Shown: piece by piece, positions 38,500-48,914 of the stretch
Layout of the letters: the number at the start of each line of letters is the position of its first letter
How positions within the stretch are numbered: the first letter of the stretch is position 1
From: Rheinheimera pacifica
Lineage (GTDB): Bacteria; Pseudomonadota; Gammaproteobacteria; Enterobacterales; Alteromonadaceae
DNA length: 64,000 nt
NCBI RefSeq assembly: GCF_900108485.1
Contig: NZ_FNXF01000007.1
Location: forward strand, 1 to 64,000
Direction of reading: 5' to 3'
Made by a program: the position numbers and the translations under genes
Notes under the pieces: generated by a model
Databases searched by the model: none
What the model saw: the letters and a program-made list of their open reading frames with translations, nothing else
Told to the model about the DNA's origin: nothing

Positions 38500-38709
38500 A
38501 TATCACCCTTAGTTGCTGTTAAAACCGGTTAAACCGCGCCGCGGCAAAAAAACTGCGCGCATTCTAGCATAAAAACCCTGCTGACACGCCAGCTCTGTGT
38601 TACAGCGTTATATTCTGTTACCAAAAAACCTGAGCTAATACAGCAGAATTCACGCCTGACACCTTATACTGCCAGCATAGCTGTTGCCGCTATTTTAGCT
38701 GAGGTTTTA

Positions 38710-39471
38710 ATGTACTACTTTTTTCGTGGTTTAACTTTGATCCATACCAAAGGTTTGAAGCGTTTTGTACTGATCCCACTGCTGATTAATCTGGTGCTGT
38801 TCTCTTTAGCGTTTTATGTTTTATTGCAGCAAGTCAGTGCTATGGTGGCCGCTGTGCAACAGTACCTGCCTGATTGGCTGCACTGGCTGGAATATTTATT
38901 AATCCCGCTCGGTGTAATGTCGCTGGTAATAGGCCTGGCATACAGCTTTACCATGGTGGCCAACTTTATCGCCGCGCCTTTTAATGGCCTGTTAAGCGAA
39001 AAAGTAGAAGCGCATTTATCTGGCCGGACAATACCTGACACTGGAATGGCTGGTTTTATTAAAGATATACCGCGTATGCTGGCACGCGAATGGCAAAAGT
39101 TTATTTACGCCCTGCCACGTGCAATAGTATTGTTTGTGCTGTTTTTATTTTTGCCTCTTATTGGCCCGATCTTATGGTTTTTATTTACCAGCTGGTTACT
39201 GGCGATACAGTATGCCGATTACCCGTTTGATAACCACAAAATAGACTTTCGTACCATGCGCACGCAATTACGCAGCCAGCCCGGCAACAGCTTTGCCTTT
39301 GGTATTACAGTAAATATCGCCTGCATGATCCCACTGTTTAATCTGTTTGTGATGCCAATAGCAGTATGCGGTGCCACGGCCATGTGGGTAGATAAACTGG
39401 CAGCACAAAATGACCCGGCGCTAAAAGCACCGGGCACTAAAGCTTATAACAAGCTGGATAAATATTGTTAG
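38710..39471 (+). CDS. cysZ: Sulfate transporter CysZ
   Basis: A 253-residue inner-membrane protein with four main hydrophobic regions. It matches the CysZ family of sulfate importers for cysteine synthesis (YYFFRGLTLIHTKGLKRFV at the N terminus, NFIAAPFNGLLSEKVE, LLAIQYADYPFDNHKI). GAGG lies 5-6 bases upstream of ATG 38710. No other cys gene is nearby here; in E. coli it precedes cysK. Confidence 0.93.
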   Translation: MYYFFRGLTLIHTKGLKRFVLIPLLINLVLFSLAFYVLLQQVSAMVAAVQQYLPDWLHWLEYLLIPLGVMSLVIGLAYSFTMVANFIAAPFNGLLSEKVEAHLSGRTIPDTGMAGFIKDIPRMLAREWQKFIYALPRAIVLFVLFLFLPLIGPILWFLFTSWLLAIQYADYPFDNHKIDFRTMRTQLRSQPGNSFAFGITVNIACMIPLFNLFVMPIAVCGATAMWVDKLAAQNDPALKAPGTKAYNKLDKYC

Positions 39472-39688
39472 CTTTATAGATAAACCACACCGTAAGCCAA
39501 TGTAAAGTGATAATCTCAGCTTCCAGCGTTTTGTTAGCGTAATTACCACGAACAGTTTGCCGGTTAGCTGCGGGGACCCAATTTGTACATCCATGAAAAA
39601 TGGCAGCGGATTCTCCGAAATATCACCCTGTCAAGTGCTGAACTGCAGAGTTTAATTTGATACTTGATCTCAACATCTACGAAAAATA

Positions 39689-39717
39689 TTGACAAAAAAA
39701 ACCTTTAAAAATACAGT
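39689..39717 (+). promoter_or_regulatory. Sigma-70-like promoter of the small secreted peptide gene
   Basis: TTGACA (perfect -35, 39689-39694) and TACAGT (39712-39717) are 17 bases apart, about 45 bases before the GTG start. The preceding 39472-39688 holds no gene that I can support and is visibly more AT-rich than the surroundings towards its end. Confidence 0.5.
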
Positions 39718-39761
39718 TATATTTCATTAAATAACATTTAAATCAACAAGGAAATATAAAG

Positions 39762-39929
39762 GTGAAATCATTTAGTCTATTTTTAGTTACATTATTATTC
39801 TCAGCTTCTGCATTTTCACTACCGATGAAATGTACATGCACCTCAGGAAGTATGGTAGTTGAGGTTTCTGGAGGCACCACTAAGATGAGCTGTTCAGGTG
39901 GCGGACGAGTTAGCTGCAAGATTGGGTAA
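39762..39929 (+). CDS. Small secreted cysteine-containing peptide, unknown function
   Basis: A 55-codon gene from GTG 39762 to TAA 39927-39929, preceded by AAGGA at a suitable distance. The product has a clear signal peptide: Lys2, a hydrophobic core at residues 4-18, and likely cleavage around Ala17-Leu20. A mature part of about 35 residues follows, rich in Gly, Ser and Thr, with four cysteines at 24, 26, 44 and 52 (C-x-C-x17-C-x7-C). Export plus four cysteines suggests two disulfides or metal binding in the periplasm or outside. The family is not recognised. A promoter at 39689 and a hairpin terminator at 39939 frame it as its own unit. A membrane-anchored gene follows. It could be a toxin, signal or structural peptide; nothing decides this. 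Confidence 0.6.
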   Translation: MKSFSLFLVTLLFSASAFSLPMKCTCTSGSMVVEVSGGTTKMSCSGGGRVSCKIG

Positions 39930-39938
39930 TATTAATCG

Positions 39939-39962
39939 AGGGCTTGATTTAAAAGCCCTTTT
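39939..39962 (+). terminator. Hairpin terminator between the small peptide gene and the next gene
   Basis: AGGGCTT-GATTTAA-AAGCCCT followed by TTT starts 10 bases after the peptide stop codon. It is short and only moderately U-rich, so partial read-through into the gene at 39979 is likely. Confidence 0.6.
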
Positions 39963-39978
39963 CCAAGCAGAGCAAGTT

Positions 39979-40674
39979 ATGAAAACAATTACTTACATAA
40001 TGCTAGCAATATTTATGGTAGCTGCAACCCTACTTTTCTATATCTTCGATCGCAATGTTGAGATAGTAAACAGGCCCTCAGAGCAACAGGCAGCTTCAAA
40101 GAATAGCGAAACTACTGGAAGCGATGTCGTTCCGGCTTTACAATTTGTTACGCCACATGATAATGATTTTACCTCCTTATCTGCAACCCCACAGACTCCT
40201 GAGCAACTAGCCAGTTCAGATCCTGAAACGATAGCACACAGTAAAGCAATAGCATTTTTCAACAGCCCGGCATTTAAGTCTGCTGAAACCGTAAACGCAG
40301 CTTATCTGAATTACGAGGGTATTGTATCAAGAGATGCACTGGAAATGTCATTTTCCAATAATGACTTTAACCAGCTAGTAAATGCAATTAAAAACGCAGA
40401 CAAAAATTCAGCGAGCTTCGAGTTGGAAGCAACGTTAGAGCAACATTTGCTGCGCACATTAAGCAGCAAAGTTTTTGATGAAAGCTATTCTTGTGCTGGA
40501 AGCGTTTGCGCCTTGACTTTTAAAGCAATGCAGCCCGAGCAAAACGTTGAATCAGTTAAAGACTTCACAACAAGTTATACATTTACCAACATTAGCCAAG
40601 ACGACACCGGCGTCTATATTTATAAAGCCATTTTTATTCAGACAACTGATCCCAGCAATTTACAAATACAATAA
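39979..40674 (+). CDS. Membrane-anchored hypothetical protein
   Basis: From ATG 39979 the product is 231 residues: one N-terminal membrane anchor (about residues 4-22, KTITYIMLAIFMVAATLLF) and then a soluble, probably periplasmic domain. The first part is low complexity (Ser/Thr/Gln/Pro), and a mixed helical and strand domain follows. Cys-x4-Cys in YSCAGSVCALTF may form a disulfide. The frame extends upstream to 39898, but that part overlaps the peptide gene and the terminator, so I prefer ATG 39979, which has AGAG upstream. No family is recognised. The 39.5-40.7 kb tract is AT-richer than its neighbours, which suggests later acquisition. It may function with the upstream secreted peptide; this is inferred only from adjacency. 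Confidence 0.6.
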   Translation: MKTITYIMLAIFMVAATLLFYIFDRNVEIVNRPSEQQAASKNSETTGSDVVPALQFVTPHDNDFTSLSATPQTPEQLASSDPETIAHSKAIAFFNSPAFKSAETVNAAYLNYEGIVSRDALEMSFSNNDFNQLVNAIKNADKNSASFELEATLEQHLLRTLSSKVFDESYSCAGSVCALTFKAMQPEQNVESVKDFTTSYTFTNISQDDTGVYIYKAIFIQTTDPSNLQIQ

Positions 40675-40733
40675 AACACTGGAAGAACTTAATTAGCATT
40701 AGCGTCATTAAGTTCTTCAGCTTCTGCCACACC

Positions 40734-41189
40734 TTACTTTTCGCTTTTGAGTGCAAATTGCTGTTTAAGCCACGGCAGAGCTATGCTTTCCGGCTCCAGC
40801 GTTTCGCCGGCATCGATGCGTAGCATCGGCGCCAGCTCCGTGCCCTGAATTTCCAGTAACAGCTCGCGGAACTTCTCGCCAGCAGCACAAAAGGTGTCGT
40901 AGCTACTGTCTCCCAGCGCTATGACAGCAAACTTTTTGCCGGTTAACAGCGGGAAACGGTTTTGTACATCAAGGAAAAACGGAAACACATTGTCAGGTAT
41001 ATCCCCCTGACCGGTGGTGGAGCTTACCACCAGCCAGATATCGGCATTAAAGCTCAACACGTCATCCAGTTTAGCTTCATCATACAGCGCTACCTCATGC
41101 CCCAGGCCGGTTAATAACGGTAGAGCCTCTTCAGCAACATATTGGGCGGCGCCATATACGGTACCGACGATCAGGGCTATTTTTGCCAT
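40734..41189 (-). CDS. yqcA: Flavodoxin YqcA
   Basis: A 151-residue FMN-binding flavodoxin. The phosphate loop is near the N terminus (IVGTVYGAAQYVAEE). The FMN ring loops are VVSSTTGQGDIPDN and ALGDSSYDTFC. Its partner reductase is not here. It overlaps truC by 13 bases and forms the yqcC-truC-yqcA operon also found in E. coli, which is why YqcA is preferred over the similar MioC. Confidence 0.88.
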   Translation of the reverse strand: MAKIALIVGTVYGAAQYVAEEALPLLTGLGHEVALYDEAKLDDVLSFNADIWLVVSSTTGQGDIPDNVFPFFLDVQNRFPLLTGKKFAVIALGDSSYDTFCAAGEKFRELLLEIQGTELAPMLRIDAGETLEPESIALPWLKQQFALKSEK

Positions 41190-41983
41190 TTTTCCTCCAT
41201 AAAAAGCTCAGCAAATTGTTGCTGATAATAAGCGTCATCTACCGGCCAGCCAAATTGGCTAAACAACGGTTCAAGCTCGTTCAGACCAGCGTTAAACTGC
41301 AAAGTTTCCGCGGTGACCGGGTGCGGTAACTGCAGCTGCTTGGCAATTAACAGCAAGCGGCGGCAATTAAAATGCTGTTTAAACAGCGCATTATGCTTAC
41401 CATCACCATGGCTGGTGTCACCGACTATCGGATAGCGTAAATGCGCCAGATGACGGCGCAGCTGGTGTTTACGCCCGGTTAAGGGTCGCAGCGCCACTAA
41501 CGAGTAACGCGCCGCCGGGTATTTACTTACCGGTATTGACAGTTCTACCTGCTGTAACGGCTGATAACGGGTAACGGCCTGCTGCGGCGCTTTATCATCA
41601 CGGCTGAATTTGTCGGCAATTTTATCCAGTTCTTCTTTGAGCGGATAATCCAGCTCACCACCCTGCGGTAAAAAACCGCGCACCACGGCCAGATAATACT
41701 TACGCCACAGCTGTTTTTCCTGCTGCGCCCCTAACAGGCGCGCAACCTCGCTGGATAAGGCAAACACCAACACGCCGGACGTTGGCCGGTCTAACCGGTG
41801 CACCGGAAACACATGCCGGTCAATCTGATCGCGCAGCGTTTGCATAACAAACACCGTTTCATGCTTATCAAGAAATGAGCGGTGCACCAGCATACCACTG
41901 GGTTTATCTATCGCTACTATATGCTCGTCCTGATACAGAATGCGCAGGGGCGCATTAAGCACAAAAGGTTCGGCTGCACTCAT
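41177..41983 (-). CDS. truC: tRNA pseudouridine(65) synthase TruC
   Basis: A 268-residue RluA-family pseudouridine synthase that modifies U65 of tRNA-Ile1 and tRNA-Asp. The catalytic aspartate is in VFPVHRLDRPTSGVLVFA. The family start ILYQDEHIVAIDKPSGMLVH and TGRKHQLRRHLAHL are present. It overlaps yqcC by 4 bases (ATGA) and yqcA by 13, indicating one operon. A link between the flavodoxin and tRNA modification is suggested by this conserved order only. Confidence 0.92.
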   Translation of the reverse strand: MSAAEPFVLNAPLRILYQDEHIVAIDKPSGMLVHRSFLDKHETVFVMQTLRDQIDRHVFPVHRLDRPTSGVLVFALSSEVARLLGAQQEKQLWRKYYLAVVRGFLPQGGELDYPLKEELDKIADKFSRDDKAPQQAVTRYQPLQQVELSIPVSKYPAARYSLVALRPLTGRKHQLRRHLAHLRYPIVGDTSHGDGKHNALFKQHFNCRRLLLIAKQLQLPHPVTAETLQFNAGLNELEPLFSQFGWPVDDAYYQQQFAELFMEEKWQK

Positions 41984-42300
41984 TTCTCACCTGACAAGGT
42001 GCTATCTATACGTGCAATAATACTTAGTAATGGCGCCACACGTACGCCATGTGCTTTAAATGCCTCGGTTGCAACCGGCAGCACACTGATTTTGTTCGGT
42101 AAAGCTAACCTGGCATCCAGCAATGCCTGCATCCGTGGCAAAAAGATAAATTGTAACCACTGTTCAAGCGCCATAGTGTCGTAACAAAACGGCACTGTGC
42201 TTGCCATGGCCGCAGGTTGCGGCGGTATTGTGCTCCAAAGCTGTTGCTGTTTCAGCTCTGTTTCCAGTTCAACAAGCAGGGTTTTAACCACGTCTGACAT
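41980..42300 (-). CDS. yqcC: YqcC family protein (DUF446)
   Basis: 106 residues from ATG 42300, chosen because GAGG precedes it by about 5 bases and because E. coli YqcC is 109 aa; an upstream in-frame start at 42333 lacks these. Family marks are ELKQQQLWSTIPPQPAAMAS, FCYDTMALEQWLQFIFLPRM and LPVATEAFKAHG. Function is unknown; it is all helical by appearance and the first gene of yqcC-truC-yqcA. Confidence 0.9.
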   Translation of the reverse strand: MSDVVKTLLVELETELKQQQLWSTIPPQPAAMASTVPFCYDTMALEQWLQFIFLPRMQALLDARLALPNKISVLPVATEAFKAHGVRVAPLLSIIARIDSTLSGEK

Positions 42301-42409
42301 AACTACCTCGTAATAAGCGGCACAGTTTAACATAAGCTAAAGCTGCAACCAGCCCTTGTAAAAAGCGTTGTTAATCAGCATTATCTGCCAATAGTTTTGG
42401 GAGTTATCT

Positions 42410-42709
42410 ATGGGTCCAGTATTACTACTGTTGATAATCAGCAGTATCTGTTATGCCTTCTGGCTGCAACGTAAACAAGATGAGCGCGCAGTGGTTGTGG
42501 CGCGCCAGCTTTGTCAGCAGCAGCAACTGCAAATGCTTGACTGTGGCCGCAGTGGTCATAGTTTTCGTAAGATCAATGGCCGTTTACGCTTTATTACCTC
42601 ATATCAGGTAGATTTCAGCGGTGACGGCGAAAGCCGCTATCAGGCTGAATTGTTACTGAGCGGCATGCGGCTGGCAGAATTTAACCTGCCGGCCTACCGG
42701 ATTAACTAG
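42410..42709 (+). CDS. DUF3301 family membrane-anchored protein
   Basis: 99 residues: an N-terminal membrane helix (about 3-18) and then a small cytoplasmic or periplasmic domain. Its pattern is VVARQLCQQQQLQMLDC…RRF/LRFITSYQVDFSGDGESRYQ…LRLAEFNLPAYRI, as in DUF3301. Function is unknown. Its stop TAG shares bases with the convergent DUF962 stop. Divergent from yqcC, next to which DUF3301 genes are commonly found. Confidence 0.82.
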   Translation: MGPVLLLLIISSICYAFWLQRKQDERAVVVARQLCQQQQLQMLDCGRSGHSFRKINGRLRFITSYQVDFSGDGESRYQAELLLSGMRLAEFNLPAYRIN

Positions 42710-43029
42710 GCCGACTTAACCGGCAGCTTATGTTTGAGCTGGCCGGTTAAAAAATCTTTTAACATCACCCAGTCGGCCGCCAGGCTGTAAAACGGGTATT
42801 GGAAGGTGGCCGGTTTATTGTGTTCAAAGGCAAAATGGCCAACCCAGGCAAAACCATAGCCAATAACCGGCAATAACCATAACCAGGCCCATTGCTGCGT
42901 AATTAACGCATATAACAGCACAGCAATCACTAAAGTGCTACCTGTGTAATGCAGCGCACGGCACACCGGGTTTTGGTGTTCGCTTAAATAATACGGGTAA
43001 AACTCTGCGAAACTGCTGAATTTATTCAT
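42706..43029 (-). CDS. DUF962 / Mpo1-like membrane protein
   Basis: A 107-residue protein with the DUF962 signature FYPYYLSEHQNPVCRALHY, two to three membrane helices and GHFAFEHNKPATFQYPFYSL. The yeast relative Mpo1 is a dioxygenase acting on 2-hydroxy fatty acids. The His residues (HQNP, RALHY, GHFAFEH) that would bind iron are present, but the activity here is inferred. It lies 20 bases after the GNAT gene. Confidence 0.85.
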   Translation of the reverse strand: MNKFSSFAEFYPYYLSEHQNPVCRALHYTGSTLVIAVLLYALITQQWAWLWLLPVIGYGFAWVGHFAFEHNKPATFQYPFYSLAADWVMLKDFLTGQLKHKLPVKSA

Positions 43030-43049
43030 CGGCGTTCTCCCCTGCTAAA

Positions 43050-43757
43050 TCAGCCGGCCAGCTGTTGCCGCGGCCGGAACATCAGGGTACCACTTACTGT
43101 ATTAAACGCCAGTTCACTTACCGGCTGATATTTATCATCGGCAAAAAAAGCCTGGTATTTTTCCAGCGTAACAAAGACACCAATGCCGGCAGAGTGTTGA
43201 TCTTTATCCACTATCGAATCCACCGCATGAATAAGATAATGCCCTAACCCTAAGTGTTGCTGCTTGGGTGCGACAGCAATAAATGCCAACATATGGTAAC
43301 GCTCAGCCGGCATGGCAGCATGAATTTTTTGCTCTTTTTCCAGCAACTGTTTGGTGGAAACGTAGCCTGCTGTCAGCAACATTTTCAGCCGCCAGTGCCA
43401 CAACCGGCTGGCACCGATGCCCGAGTCAGGCGTGATAACACAGGCCACCCCCAGCAACTGCTCAGCAGAAAACAAACCAATTATTGGCTGCTTTGCCTGC
43501 CAGAAGGTATTTAACTCTTCGCGGATAGCGGCGCGCAGCCTTTGTTCATAATCTGTTTTATCGGCGCGAAAAATTTCCATAAACAGCGGATCATCATGAT
43601 AAGACTGATACAGCAACGATGCTGCCAGTTTTAATTCATCTGCACTAAGTAAAATTGCTTTTAGCCGGTCCAGCTCTACCGTATTCAGTTCAGCCAACAT
43701 ACATACCCCGTCTGTTATTGTTGTTTTTTTATCCACAATAGCAGTAAGGTCTAACAT
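43050..43757 (-). CDS. GNAT family N-acetyltransferase
   Basis: About 235 residues. The C-terminal half has the acetyl-CoA-binding pattern of GNAT proteins (MLAFIAVAPKQQHLGLGHYLIHAVDSI), followed by the GVFVTLEKYQAFFADDKY strand-turn typical of the fold. The substrate is unknown. The start is uncertain: ATG 43757, a TTG at 43763, or ATG 43700 preceded by GGGG. The last would make a protein beginning MLAELNTVELDRL. It is transcribed with the DUF962 gene. Confidence 0.78.
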   Translation of the reverse strand: MLDLTAIVDKKTTITDGVCMLAELNTVELDRLKAILLSADELKLAASLLYQSYHDDPLFMEIFRADKTDYEQRLRAAIREELNTFWQAKQPIIGLFSAEQLLGVACVITPDSGIGASRLWHWRLKMLLTAGYVSTKQLLEKEQKIHAAMPAERYHMLAFIAVAPKQQHLGLGHYLIHAVDSIVDKDQHSAGIGVFVTLEKYQAFFADDKYQPVSELAFNTVSGTLMFRPRQQLAG

Positions 43758-43830
43758 TGCCAAGCTACAGTAAACAGCAAAAGCAGTATTAACGTCTATG
43801 CTTTATTACCACTAAGCAAAGGAGCTAACT

Positions 43831-44067
43831 ATGGAAGCAGAACAGCATCGCATGAGTACTTTATTCGCTCAGCTTGGTTTGCCCAATGATGAGCAGTCCA
43901 TCACAAAATTTGTGCAACAACATACATTGGCGCCCAAGACACCGATCTGGGAAGCACCGTTCTGGAATAGCGCACAAGCCAGGTTTTTGCACGAGTCGTT
44001 ACACCAAAATGCAGAGTGGTGTGAAATTATTGATGAGCTAAATATACTGCTGCACAGCCCAGCTTGA
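43831..44067 (+). CDS. DUF2789 family protein
   Basis: A 78-residue helical protein with the DUF2789 pattern (MSTLFAQLGLPNDEQSI, APFWNSAQARFLHESL, DEWCEIIDELN-like end). AAAGGAG lies 7 bases before the ATG. Function is unknown; the family is confined mostly to gammaproteobacteria. It is convergent with eno, sharing a bidirectional terminator. Confidence 0.85.
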   Translation: MEAEQHRMSTLFAQLGLPNDEQSITKFVQQHTLAPKTPIWEAPFWNSAQARFLHESLHQNAEWCEIIDELNILLHSPA

Positions 44068-44088
44068 GTACATGGCTTATACTTGGAT

Positions 44089-44120
44089 AAAACAAAGCCA
44101 CCTCGCGGTGGCTTTGTTTT
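44089..44120. terminator. Bidirectional terminator between DUF2789 gene and eno
   Basis: AAAACAAAGCCACC-TCGC-GGTGGCTTTGTTTT has a 14-bp perfect stem with a four-base loop. T-runs lie on both strands, so it can end the convergent transcripts of both genes. Confidence 0.92.
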
Positions 44121-44136
44121 ATATGACAGTCAGTAA

Positions 44137-45432
<1,296 letters not shown>

Positions 45433-45454
45433 TTAAGTCCCCTGTTCTAAAACG

Positions 45455-45481
45455 AAAAAGCCGTGTTAACTGACACGGCTT
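45455..45481 (-). terminator. Hairpin terminator/attenuator between pyrG and eno
   Basis: On the minus strand AGCCGTGT-N6-ACACGGCT is followed by TTTTTCG. It lies 9 bases after the pyrG stop and 25 bases before the eno start, so it can reduce pyrG read-through into eno. Confidence 0.75.
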
Positions 45482-45489
45482 AGCACAAG

Positions 45490-47666
<2,177 letters not shown>

Positions 47667-48032
47667 ATGCAAATTCAAATTAATACAGACCGTCATATCC
47701 AGGCCGACGAGCGCCTTGCTGAGTTTGTCCGCGATACATTACACAACAAACTCAGCCGCTTTGCCGAGCACGTAACCAGGATTGAAGTGCATTTAAGTGA
47801 TGAAAACGGCAACACCAAGCATGACGGCAACGATAAACGGTGTTTACTTGAAGCACGCCCAGAAGGGCTGGATCCGGTAGCGATTACTGAGCATGCGGCT
47901 ACTGTTGGCCAGGCGGTTAGCGGCGCCGCAGACAAACTGCAACGTAAGCTCAGCTCTGTAGTGGGTAAATTACGCGATAAACATGTTCGTAGCGCCAGCC
48001 CGGATTTTGTCGAGCCTGACGAAGTCAGTTAA
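47667..48032 (+). CDS. HPF/RaiA-family ribosome-associated protein
   Basis: 121 residues of the ribosome hibernation factor / sigma-54 modulation family. It has an N-terminal strand (QIQINTDRHIQADERLAEFV), a helix (RDTLHNKLSRFAEHVTRIEVHLSD) and later strands with LLEARPEGLDPVAITEHAATVGQAV. Members bind the 30S decoding centre and silence ribosomes under stress. It differs from E. coli HPF and YfiA in having a basic C-terminal extension; I do not assign a specific name. AGGAG precedes ATG by 8 bases; a strong terminator follows. Confidence 0.8.
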   Translation: MQIQINTDRHIQADERLAEFVRDTLHNKLSRFAEHVTRIEVHLSDENGNTKHDGNDKRCLLEARPEGLDPVAITEHAATVGQAVSGAADKLQRKLSSVVGKLRDKHVRSASPDFVEPDEVS

Positions 48033-48045
48033 TTAAATTAAAGTG

Positions 48046-48079
48046 GGGCGCCGCATTTTGCTGTCAGCGGCGCCCTTTT
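48046..48079 (+). terminator. Rho-independent terminator of the HPF-like gene
   Basis: GGGCGCCGC and GCGGCGCCC form a 9-bp GC-rich stem around 12 bases, followed by TTTT. It also faces the end of the convergent mazG gene at 48094. Confidence 0.85.
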
Positions 48080-48093
48080 GCTATTAGTTATTA

Positions 48094-48882
48094 CTATGCC
48101 TTTTTCTTCACCAGCTGCCACAGCGCTTCCATTTCATCCAGGTTAGATTGCTGCGGTGTTTTGCCTTCTGCGGCTAATGCCTGTTCTACTGCACGAAAAC
48201 GTGTTTCAAATTTACTGTTGGCGGCGCGCAGTACCGCTTCGGGGTCAAGTTTATGTTTACGCACCACGTTAACCAGCGCGAACATTAAATCGCCCAGCTC
48301 TTCGCTAAGCTCAGCGCTACCGGCTTGGGTTTGCTCTACTTCAAGAATTTCTTCTTTTACTTTATCCCAGCAGCCTTCAACATCGGGCCAGTCAAAACCG
48401 ACATTCGCACAGCGTTTTTGCAGCTTGTAAGCCCGGCTTAACGCTGGCATTGCCTGCGGAATATTGTCCAGCACGCTATGCAGGCCGCTATCTTTACGCT
48501 CATTACTTTTTAGCGCTTCCCAGTTTTGCAGCACTTTGTCTGCATTGAGGGTATCAGTAGCATCCGCCCCCGGGTTGCCAAATACATGCGGATGGCGCCG
48601 CTCCAGTTTGTCGCAAATCGCCGCGACGCAATCATCAAATTCAAAGCGGCCTTCCTCTTTGGCCATTTGAGCGTAAAACACCACCTGAAACAGTAAATCG
48701 CCCAGTTCATCTTTTAACTCGTCAAAGCTCTCACGCGCTATGGCATCGGCCACTTCGTAAGCCTCTTCCAGGGTGTACGGCACTATAGTGGCGTAGCTTT
48801 GTTTTAAATCCCACGGGCAGCCGCTTTGCGGGTCGCGCAAGCGGCTCATAATGCTTAATAACCGGGTTATATTATCTGACAC
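48094..48882 (-). CDS. mazG: Nucleoside triphosphate pyrophosphohydrolase MazG
   Basis: 262 residues (E. coli 263) with two MazG domains. The first carries RLRDPQSGCPWDLKQSY and the acidic EEAYEVADAI and DELKDELGDLLFQVVF metal motif (E-x2-E…E-x2-D). The second has EELGDLMFALVNVVRKH. It hydrolyses canonical NTPs and dNTPs and modulates ppGpp effects. It is 32 bases downstream of relA, the usual neighbour. Confidence 0.97.
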   Translation of the reverse strand: MSDNITRLLSIMSRLRDPQSGCPWDLKQSYATIVPYTLEEAYEVADAIARESFDELKDELGDLLFQVVFYAQMAKEEGRFEFDDCVAAICDKLERRHPHVFGNPGADATDTLNADKVLQNWEALKSNERKDSGLHSVLDNIPQAMPALSRAYKLQKRCANVGFDWPDVEGCWDKVKEEILEVEQTQAGSAELSEELGDLMFALVNVVRKHKLDPEAVLRAANSKFETRFRAVEQALAAEGKTPQQSNLDEMEALWQLVKKKA

Positions 48883-48914
48883 GCTAATCTCTTTATATTT
48901 TTTACTGCTACGGA

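Noticed and set aside
40734-41189. Assigning this flavodoxin as MioC
   Set aside because: Sequence alone is ambiguous, but the overlap with truC and yqcC fits YqcA, whereas mioC normally lies near the origin with mnmG.
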